A stretch of DNA of 64,000 nt from Phycicoccus sp. (GTDB lineage Bacteria; Actinomycetota; Actinomycetes; Actinomycetales; Dermatophilaceae), in assembly GCA_017993715.1 (NCBI GenBank), contig JAGOME010000001.1:62001-126000 (forward strand), in the 5' to 3' direction. Below, piece after piece: positions 44,031 through 52,527 of this stretch (position 1 is its first letter; each line of letters begins with the position of its first letter). A model generated the notes under the pieces. The model saw only the letters and a list, made by a program, of their open reading frames with translations, was not told the DNA's origin and made no database searches. A program made the translations under genes and the position numbers.

Positions 44031-44078
44031 CGGCTTCCCCTGTGATCGATGTTGGCATTTTCGCTGTCGCTGATTGCG

Positions 44079-44092
44079 GTTTGCATGTAAAC
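44079..44092. promoter_or_regulatory. Shared operator, site 3
   Basis: GTTTGCATGTAAAC matches the palindromic half of sites 1 and 2 (GTTTRYAWGTAAAC) and lies between the divergent SDR copy 2 and aldehyde dehydrogenase copy 2 genes. It is followed by TAGTTTAAGTTATTGATCAA, an AT-rich stretch, instead of the AGGTATACCT box. Confidence 0.6.
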
Positions 44093-44183
44093 TAGTTTAA
44101 GTTATTGATCAATCTACGCGACGCGCGCCGCCCGCGCAATGCTCGGTGGTCCACGTGGATAGGCGGCCGGCGGAGGGAGAATC

Positions 44184-45659
44184 ATGATGCGAGGCGCAAG
44201 AGAGACGGTGTCTACCCAGCTCTACATCGGCGGGGAGTGCCGCAGCACGAGTGGGCGGTTGAGCATCACTGACCCGGCCATGCCCGCAACCGTTGTCGGG
44301 ACCGCTGCTGCGGCGACCGAGCGGGACGTCACCGATGCGGTGACGGCAGGGGTGGCAGCCTTCGCGGCGTGGTCCGCTCTCAGCGTGCGGGAGCGCGCGC
44401 ATCGGCTCGCTGCCGCGGTCCGATCCGACGTCGATGACCTCGCCATGGACGCCCGAATCCTCACCCGGGAGAACGGCAAGGTGCTCGCTGAGAGCGAGCG
44501 CGACGTCTCAATGCTGCAACGACGGACGATGGCCATGCTTTCGCTCGCTGAGGACGTCGAGTCATCCCGGACCTTGGCGGCGACACCCGAGATACCCGCG
44601 ACCACGTGGATCGGCCACCAGCCCCTCGGCCTGGTCACCATCATCGTCCCGTTCAACTGGCCGATCGGGATCTTGTCCAATGCCTTGCCGTATGCCCTGC
44701 TCGCCGGCAACACCGTGATCGTCAAGCCTCCACCGTCCGCGCCGCTGGCCACCACGCGCATCGCTACCCGGATGGCCCAGGCCCTCCCACCGGGTGTGCT
44801 CAATGTGGTGACTGGTCCGGACGAGGCAATGACCGATCTGATTCAAGGGCCGCAGATTGCCAAGGTGTGCTTCACCGGTTCAGTCAGCGGCGGCAGCCGC
44901 ATTATGGCCGCCGCCGCTCGTTCGCTCACCCGGGTCACGTTGGAGCTCGGCGGCAATGATGCTGCGCTCATCCTGGACGATGCCCCATTGGACCGCGCAC
45001 ACCTGGATCGGCTGTTCTCCGCCGTGTTCTCATCCAGCGGGCAGGTCTGTATGAACGCCAAGCGAATCTACGTTCACCGGTCGCGTATGAGTGAGGTCGT
45101 CGAGGGCCTCTCGGAACGACTGGAACGCGTCGTGCTGGGTCACGGGCTGGCGCCGGAGACGACCATGGGACCGCTGCACACCTCGAGACAGCGTGACTTC
45201 GTCGCCGATCTGATCGCAGACGCGGCCTCGCGTGGCGCCCAGGTCCAAGCCTTTGGGGACCTACCGAGCGCACCCGCGATGCGTGAGGGCTACTTCCTTC
45301 GACCCACGCTGGTGATCGATCCGCCGATTGATGCCACGGTGGTCACCGAGGAGCCGTTCGGGCCGGTCGTGCCGATCGTCGGCGTCGACAATGCGGAGCA
45401 GGCGGTTGCCCTGGCTAACGACAACTGGGCCGGGCTGAGCGGATCGGTCTGGTCCACCGACCTCGACCGGGCGCGGCAGGTCGCCCAGCAGTTGGTGTGC
45501 GGCTATGTCTGGATCAACGATCACGGGGCGCCGCGCCTGGATCTGCGGGCGCCCTTCGGCGGCATGAAGCAGTCGGGCATGGGGCGCGAACAGGGCATCG
45601 AAGGAATCCGCTCCTTCCAGGACACTCGGGCGATCAGCATCACGGCACCCGCGAACTAG
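44184..45659 (+). CDS. NAD(P)-dependent aldehyde dehydrogenase (copy 2)
   Basis: This 491-residue aldehyde dehydrogenase is paralogous to 29379-30872 through its whole length, sharing VTIIVPFNWPIGIL, VTLELGGNDAAL, GQVCMNAKRIYVHRS and GGMKQSGMGREQGIEG. The active cysteine and glutamate are intact. A GGAGGGAG site precedes ATG 44184. It is divergent from SDR copy 2. A small IS630-type transposase remnant overlaps its stop codon on the other strand. Confidence 0.92.
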   Translation: MMRGARETVSTQLYIGGECRSTSGRLSITDPAMPATVVGTAAAATERDVTDAVTAGVAAFAAWSALSVRERAHRLAAAVRSDVDDLAMDARILTRENGKVLAESERDVSMLQRRTMAMLSLAEDVESSRTLAATPEIPATTWIGHQPLGLVTIIVPFNWPIGILSNALPYALLAGNTVIVKPPPSAPLATTRIATRMAQALPPGVLNVVTGPDEAMTDLIQGPQIAKVCFTGSVSGGSRIMAAAARSLTRVTLELGGNDAALILDDAPLDRAHLDRLFSAVFSSSGQVCMNAKRIYVHRSRMSEVVEGLSERLERVVLGHGLAPETTMGPLHTSRQRDFVADLIADAASRGAQVQAFGDLPSAPAMREGYFLRPTLVIDPPIDATVVTEEPFGPVVPIVGVDNAEQAVALANDNWAGLSGSVWSTDLDRARQVAQQLVCGYVWINDHGAPRLDLRAPFGGMKQSGMGREQGIEGIRSFQDTRAISITAPAN

Positions 45660-45745
45660 TTGAGCCCTTTGACGGATCGGAAGGTCCCGCGGTGGATGGC
45701 TTGGCGTTCGATGATCCCAAACCACATCTCGACCAGGTTCAGCCA
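45656..45745 (-). pseudogene. IS630-family transposase C-terminal remnant
   Basis: The reverse strand encodes WLNLVEMWFGIIERQAIH then RGTFRSVKGLN and stop, 29 residues that match the DDE-domain C-terminus of IS630/Tc1-type transposases (WLNxVExWF and RGxFxSV motifs). The rest of the element is missing. It marks past IS activity at the border between the catabolic island and the LIV importer. Confidence 0.7.
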
Positions 45746-45870
45746 TCACCCTGAGGTTGGGGTGAAGTGAACCTGGTCGCGGGGGTCGCAGCGAGCCGGT
45801 CACGGACGAGGCACCAGCCCGATGCCCCGCCCGGCACCGCCATCGGCTTGGCCGACCCCCGGGCGGTTGG

Positions 45871-45955
45871 GTCACGAAAGTTCGCCAGTTGGCGGAGTTT
45901 GGCGCCGGCTGGGCCTCCCGAGTCGCGAAAGTCCGCCAGCTGGCGGACTTTCGCG
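45871..45955. repeat. Paired palindromes, 51-bp spacing, one 32 bp perfect
   Basis: Two related units start at 45871 and 45922 (GTCRCGAAAGTYCGCCAGYT and on). The second contains a perfect 32-bp palindrome at 45924-45955; the first is a degenerate version. The arms share GAAAGTCCG with the paired hairpins at 16522-16597. They lie in the 442-bp gene-free stretch between the convergent aldehyde dehydrogenase and livK-type genes, so they can serve as a strong terminator. Confidence 0.75.
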
Positions 45956-46101
45956 TTGACGAATGCCGCCCGCTCGCCTGCCGACCCACCGCAGACAGAC
46001 CGGTGGCCCGGTCGGGGGGAAGTCCTCCCGACCGGGCCACACGTGGTGATGATGCGAGCCGACAGCGTCAGGGTGCGTAGCCGCACCCCGACGTCACCGG
46101 A

Positions 46102-47364
46102 TCAGCTGTCGTACGAGGTGGCGGGGGCGAACCCGGTGCCGTTGTACTTGATGACCGACACCGACGAGACGGCGGGGCTGCCGTCCTTGGTTGTGTCGAC
46201 GACGCTGCCGGCGACCTGGAGCGGCGCCTGGTAGTCCGAGATCGACCGCAGTTGCGTCATGAAGTCGTCCCTCGTCGGGTTCGTCATCTTCATGAAGGCC
46301 TGCTCGAGCGTCGCCCCGACCATGTAGCTCCACATGCAGTGCGGGAACTGGGGCGGACCCTCCACCCCGGCATACTGCGAGAGGTCGGCGAGGAACTGCT
46401 TGACGTCAGCGTCTTCGGCGACGGCCGGGCTCGCCGGGTTCTTGGAGAACGACACCGAGAAGACACCGGGGAACGCTTCGGCACCGGCCGGCTGGAGGAT
46501 CGCCGTCGGGCTCGAGGTGTTCGAGGGCTGGAACCAACTCGGGAGCCACTGCAGCTCCTGCGCCTTCTTCATCGCCGAGACGACCAGCGGCGTCAGCGAC
46601 ATCGCGTTGACGATGACATCGGCCTGCGTGGAGGCCAGTTCGGTGATCTGGGCGTCGACCGAGGTGTCGCTCGCCTCGTAGGTGAGCTCCTTGACGACCT
46701 GGATGTTGGGGTTGTCCTTGATCGCGTCCTTGAAGCCCTCGACATAACCCTCGCCGAAGTCGTCGTTCTGCGCCAGGATGGCCACCTTGTGCGGCGTGGC
46801 CGACTCGGCGAGCAGGGCACCGAAGGCCTCCCCCTCGTTTGCGTAGATCGGGACGAAGCCCAACTGCCACGGGCTCTGCTCCTGGTCGGAGAAGATCTTG
46901 TCACCGGTCATCACCAACACCTGGGGCACCTTGTCCGCGATCGCGGCCTCGCGCCAGGCACGGTTGGTCGGCGTCCCCAGCCCGGAGGTCATCGCGAAGA
47001 CCTTGCCCTTGAGTTGGTCGTAGTTCGCTGCCGCCTTCTGCGGGTCGTAGGCGTCGTCGAGGGCTTCGATCTTGACCGTCCGGGTCTTGCCGTCGCCGAA
47101 CTTGATGCCGCCGGCGGCATTCTTGGCCTCCATGTAGGCCTTGAGCCCATCGACGGTGCACTTACCGGGGCCGGCAGTGGTCCCGCTCAGCGGTGTGGTG
47201 ACACCGAGGGTGAGCGTGGTGTCGGTGATGCCCGGGCTCGCCGCGGCGCTGTCGCCCGCGCGGGTCTCCCCCTCGCGGGACGCGCAGCCGGACGCGACCA
47301 GCGCGAGGGCGCTCAGTCCGGCAACCAGGAGGCTCGCCCTGGAGCCCTTGCGCACAATGTTCAT
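46102..47364 (-). CDS. LIV-type ABC transporter substrate-binding lipoprotein
   Basis: This 420-residue Peripla_BP_6 family lipoprotein has signal peptide MNIVRKGSRASLLVAGLSAL with lipobox VASGC, then ITDTTLTLGVTTPLSGTTAG, the typical start of branched-chain-amino-acid-type binding proteins. It is last in a leftward operon with livM-, livH-, livF- and livG-type genes, three bases after livM. In soil actinobacteria this family also binds benzoate derivatives and other aromatic acids; the adjacent O-demethylase gene suggests vanillate- or syringate-like cargo, which is inference. Confidence 0.9.
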   Translation of the reverse strand: MNIVRKGSRASLLVAGLSALALVASGCASREGETRAGDSAAASPGITDTTLTLGVTTPLSGTTAGPGKCTVDGLKAYMEAKNAAGGIKFGDGKTRTVKIEALDDAYDPQKAAANYDQLKGKVFAMTSGLGTPTNRAWREAAIADKVPQVLVMTGDKIFSDQEQSPWQLGFVPIYANEGEAFGALLAESATPHKVAILAQNDDFGEGYVEGFKDAIKDNPNIQVVKELTYEASDTSVDAQITELASTQADVIVNAMSLTPLVVSAMKKAQELQWLPSWFQPSNTSSPTAILQPAGAEAFPGVFSVSFSKNPASPAVAEDADVKQFLADLSQYAGVEGPPQFPHCMWSYMVGATLEQAFMKMTNPTRDDFMTQLRSISDYQAPLQVAGSVVDTTKDGSPAVSSVSVIKYNGTGFAPATSYDS

Positions 47365-47367
47365 CAG

Positions 47368-48411
47368 TTACTTCTCCTCAGGTGACGTGGATATCTCGGT
47401 GGAGGCCGACTCGGCATCAGGGGCCGCGAGCGTGGCGGACGGGGGGCGCGACCGGGATCGACGCCCAATGCCGAGGCGGTGCGGCAGGGAGGCCAAGCCT
47501 CGGGGGAGCACAAAGAGGACGATGAGCAGGATCAGACCTTGCAGCAACGCCGTCAGGTTGGGGTTGATCACGTTGGTCGCCTGCGGGATCAGGACGTAGT
47601 AGATCCCGCCGAGGAGGGAGCCGATGATGCTGCCCGCACCGCCCACGACCATGGCGGACAACAGCGCAATCGAGTGACCGAAATGGAGCGTCTCGGGGGA
47701 CGTGTATTGGATGACGACCATGTAGAGGAAGCCACTCACGCCGCCGATCAGCGAGGCAATCGTGAACGCCAACACCTTGTAGGCGTACGGCGAGGCGCCC
47801 ATGGATCCGGCGACGGCCTCGTTGTTCTTGACGATGGCGAAGGCCCGCCCGAACTTGCCCCGCACCAGGTTGCGGGTCAGGACGAACGTCAGCCCGCCGA
47901 TGATGATGACGAGGTAGAGGCGCCATTGATCGTCATAAAGCCGACTCCAGTCGGGCGCGCTGCTGAAGCGCGCCGAGACCCCCTGGGAGCCACCGGTCAG
48001 GCCCGAGAGCCGCTTGGCCAGGGGCACACCGACGATCGGCAGGGCGATGGTGATCATGGCGATTGCCAGACCTCCCATCCGCGCCGCGGCCAGCGCAATG
48101 ACCAGGCCGACCAGGGCCGGGATCAGGCACGTCAGGATGAACGTCAGGACGATATTCCAGTCGTGGGTGACGCCGTAGGACGTGACGTAGGCACCCAGTC
48201 CGAGGAAGAAGATCTGACCCAGCGAGACCTGGCCGGTGTAGCCCATGACCACGTTGAGGCCGAGGATCGCGACGGCATACACGCCGATGCGGGCCAGAGA
48301 GGAGTTGATCGGCTCGGAGAAGAGCTGGGGCAGTGCGAGCAGGACAATGACGACGAATGCCGTCACGCCCATCCGCATTCCGCGTCGCTGCATGAGGGGC
48401 TGCTCGCTCAT
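47368..48411 (-). CDS. LIV-type ABC transporter permease (LivM-like)
   Basis: This 347-residue BPD_transp_2 permease has about ten helices, LNVVMGYTGQVSLGQIFFLGLGAY near residue 50 and the loop FAIVKNNEAVAGSMGASPYAYK. The charged tail after residue 315 is extended. Its ATG overlaps the livH stop by one base. It pairs with the LivH-like protein encoded upstream. Confidence 0.92.
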   Translation of the reverse strand: MSEQPLMQRRGMRMGVTAFVVIVLLALPQLFSEPINSSLARIGVYAVAILGLNVVMGYTGQVSLGQIFFLGLGAYVTSYGVTHDWNIVLTFILTCLIPALVGLVIALAAARMGGLAIAMITIALPIVGVPLAKRLSGLTGGSQGVSARFSSAPDWSRLYDDQWRLYLVIIIGGLTFVLTRNLVRGKFGRAFAIVKNNEAVAGSMGASPYAYKVLAFTIASLIGGVSGFLYMVVIQYTSPETLHFGHSIALLSAMVVGGAGSIIGSLLGGIYYVLIPQATNVINPNLTALLQGLILLIVLFVLPRGLASLPHRLGIGRRSRSRPPSATLAAPDAESASTEISTSPEEK

Positions 48412-49292
48412 CAGACGCGCACCACTTCGCGCCGACCGAACAGACCTTGCGGCCGCACGATGAGGACGATGAAGATCAACATGAAGGGCACCGCGATCTT
48501 CAGGTCATAGCCGATGAACGGCACGTAGACCGCGGCAAGGTTCTCCAGGACCCCGATCAGCCAGGCCGCGACGACGACGCCGAGGGGGCTGGACACCCCG
48601 CCGAGAATGACCGCCGCAAGCGCGTAGACCAGTGGGCCGTCCATCATCCCGGGGGTGAGCGACAGGCTGGGCGCCACGAGGGCGGCACCGACGGCGCCCA
48701 GCCCGGCAGCCAGACCCCAACCGACCATGAGCAGGCGGCCCACGGGCATCCCAGACAGGGATGCGGAGTAGGGGTTGATGGACACTGCTCGCAAGGCCAG
48801 GCCGAGCTTGGTGCGCAAGAACAACACCTGAAGCACGAGCATGGTCGCGACGATGACCAGGGTTGTGCCGATCGAGCGGATGCTGAGGACTGCGCCGCCG
48901 ACCGACACCGTAGAGAGGGGAAACAGCGAGGGGAAGATCCGGTTGTCGTAGGTCCACAGCCAGGCACAGATCCCCGTGATGAGGGTGAGCATGGCGATGG
49001 TCACGACCACCGCCGTATCGGGGTCTCCCTGCTCGAAGCGCCGCATCACGTAGCGCTCGATGAGGGCACCGAGGGCGAAGGAGGCTGCCACGGAAATCAG
49101 GATCGCCACGAGCAGCGGGAGTCCCGCCTGATACATCACGAAGGTCAGGTAGGCCGAGAAGACGGCCATCGCCCCTTGGGCGAAGTTGATCAGTCCGGTC
49201 GAGCGGCTAACGAGCACGATCGCCAGCCCGAGGGCGGCATAGATCGAGCCGGTCGACAGGCCGTCGACGACGAGCTGGATGAAGGTTCCCAC
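48411..49292 (-). CDS. LIV-type ABC transporter permease (LivH-like)
   Basis: This 293-residue permease begins GTFIQLVVDGLSTGSIYAAL, the conserved LivH N-terminus, with SRSTGLINFAQGAMAVFSAY and ALRAVSINPYSASLSGMPV. GTG 49292 lies one base after the livF stop, so it is translated by coupling. Upstream frames in this phase are arginine/serine-rich and belong to livF in another frame. Confidence 0.92.
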   Translation of the reverse strand: MGTFIQLVVDGLSTGSIYAALGLAIVLVSRSTGLINFAQGAMAVFSAYLTFVMYQAGLPLLVAILISVAASFALGALIERYVMRRFEQGDPDTAVVVTIAMLTLITGICAWLWTYDNRIFPSLFPLSTVSVGGAVLSIRSIGTTLVIVATMLVLQVLFLRTKLGLALRAVSINPYSASLSGMPVGRLLMVGWGLAAGLGAVGAALVAPSLSLTPGMMDGPLVYALAAVILGGVSSPLGVVVAAWLIGVLENLAAVYVPFIGYDLKIAVPFMLIFIVLIVRPQGLFGRREVVRV

Positions 49293-49293
49293 G

Positions 49294-50004
49294 TCAGTCT
49301 CCCAAGTAGGCGCGTCGGATCTCGTCCATGCCGCGCAGCTGCGCGGTCGGACCGGACAGGACACTGCGTCCCGTCTCCAGGACCGTGGCGGAGTCGACGA
49401 GGCTGAAGGCCAGGTTGGCGTTCTGCTCGACGACGAGCATCGCGATGCCGGACTGTTCCCGCAGTCGGCCGATCGCGGAGTAGACCGACTTGGCCGTGGA
49501 GGGCGCCAGCCCCAGGGAGGCTTCGTCGAGCATGAGCAGGCGGGGCTTGGACATGACGGCGCGCGCCACGGCGAGCATCTGCTGCTCACCACCAGAGAGG
49601 GCCGAGCCGTTGGAGGCGATCCGGTCCTTGAGGTTGGGAAACAGGTCGAGAAGGAGGTCGAGGTCCTCCGAGATGCCCTTGCGGTCCTTGCGCAGATAGG
49701 CGCCGACCATGAGGTTCTCCATCACGGTCAGGTCGCCGAGGGTGCCGCGCCCCTCCGGGACGTGGGCGATGCCCAGGGCCGCCACCTGCTCCGGGCGTTT
49801 GCCGCGGATGTCCTTGCCGTCGAACACGATCGACCCTTTGGTGGTGACGGTGCCGCTGATCGCCCGCAACGTGGTGGTCTTGCCTGCGCCGTTGGCGCCG
49901 AGGATTCCGACGGCGCCCCGGTCGGGCACCGAGAGCGAGACCCCTTCGAGCACTTCGACGGGCCCGTATGAGGCCCGGACGTCCTCCAACTCAAGAAGCG
50001 ACAT
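49294..50004 (-). CDS. LIV-type ABC transporter ATP-binding protein (LivF-like)
   Basis: This 236-residue ATPase has Walker A GANGAGKTT near residue 35, signature LSGGEQQM, Walker B LLMLDEASLGLAP and the IAMLVVEQNANLA switch region typical of LivF. It overlaps the end of livG by 14 bases. It forms the ATPase heterodimer with LivG. Confidence 0.94.
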   Translation of the reverse strand: MSLLELEDVRASYGPVEVLEGVSLSVPDRGAVGILGANGAGKTTTLRAISGTVTTKGSIVFDGKDIRGKRPEQVAALGIAHVPEGRGTLGDLTVMENLMVGAYLRKDRKGISEDLDLLLDLFPNLKDRIASNGSALSGGEQQMLAVARAVMSKPRLLMLDEASLGLAPSTAKSVYSAIGRLREQSGIAMLVVEQNANLAFSLVDSATVLETGRSVLSGPTAQLRGMDEIRRAYLGD

Positions 50005-50773
50005 CGTCTTGCTTCCCGATGTAGGCCTCGATGACCCGCGGGTCGGACTGGGCCTGGGCGGCCGTGCCCTCCATCAGCTTGCTGCCGTGGTCCAGGACCA
50101 CGACCGCGTCGGTCAGGGCGGCGATCAGGCCCATGTGGTGCTCGACGACGATGACGGTGACGTCATAGCGGTCTCGGACACCGATGATCGTCTCGATGAG
50201 CCCCTCGACTTCGGCGTGGGGGAGGCCGGCGGCCGGCTCGTCCAGCAGCAGCAACTTGGGCTGGGCGAGCAGGGCCCGACAGAGTTCAACGCCTTTGTGC
50301 AGCCCGTGCGATAACTCGTCGGCCCGCATGTGCGCCGCCCAGCCCAGACCGATGTCCTCCAGGAGCGCCATCGCCTCGTCGCGGCATTCCCGTTCGGCGC
50401 GAACGGTGAACGGCAGTCGCAGCGCCCACTCCAGTGGCCCCCCGGGCAGCCGCGTGTGGGCTCCCAGGAGGACGTTCTCCAGAACGCTGGCTTCCAGCTG
50501 GAGGGCGGGATGCTGGAACGTGCGGGCCAGGTGGTAGCGGCTGGCCATCACCGACGGGCGGACCTTGGAGATCTCGGCGTTGTCGAGGGTGATCGACCCG
50601 CTCGTGGGTGTGTAGTGCCCACTGATGCAGTTGAACAGGGACGTCTTCCCGGCCCCGTTGGGCCCGACGAGCCCGAAGATCTGCCCAGGCTCGACCTCGA
50701 AGGACACCTTGTCCAGGACCCGCACTCCGCCAAAGCTGAGGCTGACTTCGACTAGTTTCAGGCGGGCAGCCAT
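49991..50773 (-). CDS. LIV-type ABC transporter ATP-binding protein (LivG-like)
   Basis: This 260-residue ATPase has Walker A GPNGAGKTS near residue 37, the long LivG-type insertion after RTFQHPALQLEASVLENVLLG, an altered signature LSHGLHKGVEL, Walker B LLLLDEPAAGL and VIVVEHHMGLI. It follows the LigM-like gene by 150 bases on the same strand and is first of the five importer genes. Confidence 0.93.
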   Translation of the reverse strand: MAARLKLVEVSLSFGGVRVLDKVSFEVEPGQIFGLVGPNGAGKTSLFNCISGHYTPTSGSITLDNAEISKVRPSVMASRYHLARTFQHPALQLEASVLENVLLGAHTRLPGGPLEWALRLPFTVRAERECRDEAMALLEDIGLGWAAHMRADELSHGLHKGVELCRALLAQPKLLLLDEPAAGLPHAEVEGLIETIIGVRDRYDVTVIVVEHHMGLIAALTDAVVVLDHGSKLMEGTAAQAQSDPRVIEAYIGKQDDVAS

Positions 50774-50923
50774 GGCTCACCCCTCTCTTGATCGGCTGGC
50801 GTCACTTGCCAGCTGCGAACCGGCTAGCAAACTGCTGGACGGTGTGTGCTCCCCCGCCCAGTGGGTGCCCGGACATCACCAACGATCCGAACACCCACCG
50901 GTGCCTCACGTGGCCCAGACGGG

Positions 50924-52408
<1,485 letters not shown>

Positions 52409-52527
52409 TCACGCTAGGAATGCCGCCGTTGCCGCACCACAGCCCAATGGCGCGGCCACCCTGCGTCAAATGACGTATGCGGCAGACATACCGCCGCCGC
52501 CCAGCCTTCCTCCCCCGTAGGGACCGG

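Noticed and set aside
52475-52491. GTATG/CATAC inverted repeat upstream of the LigM-like gene as an operator
   Set aside because: Five-base arms with a seven-base spacer occur too easily by chance, and one arm is part of a sequence related to the frequent GGCATAC-type word.
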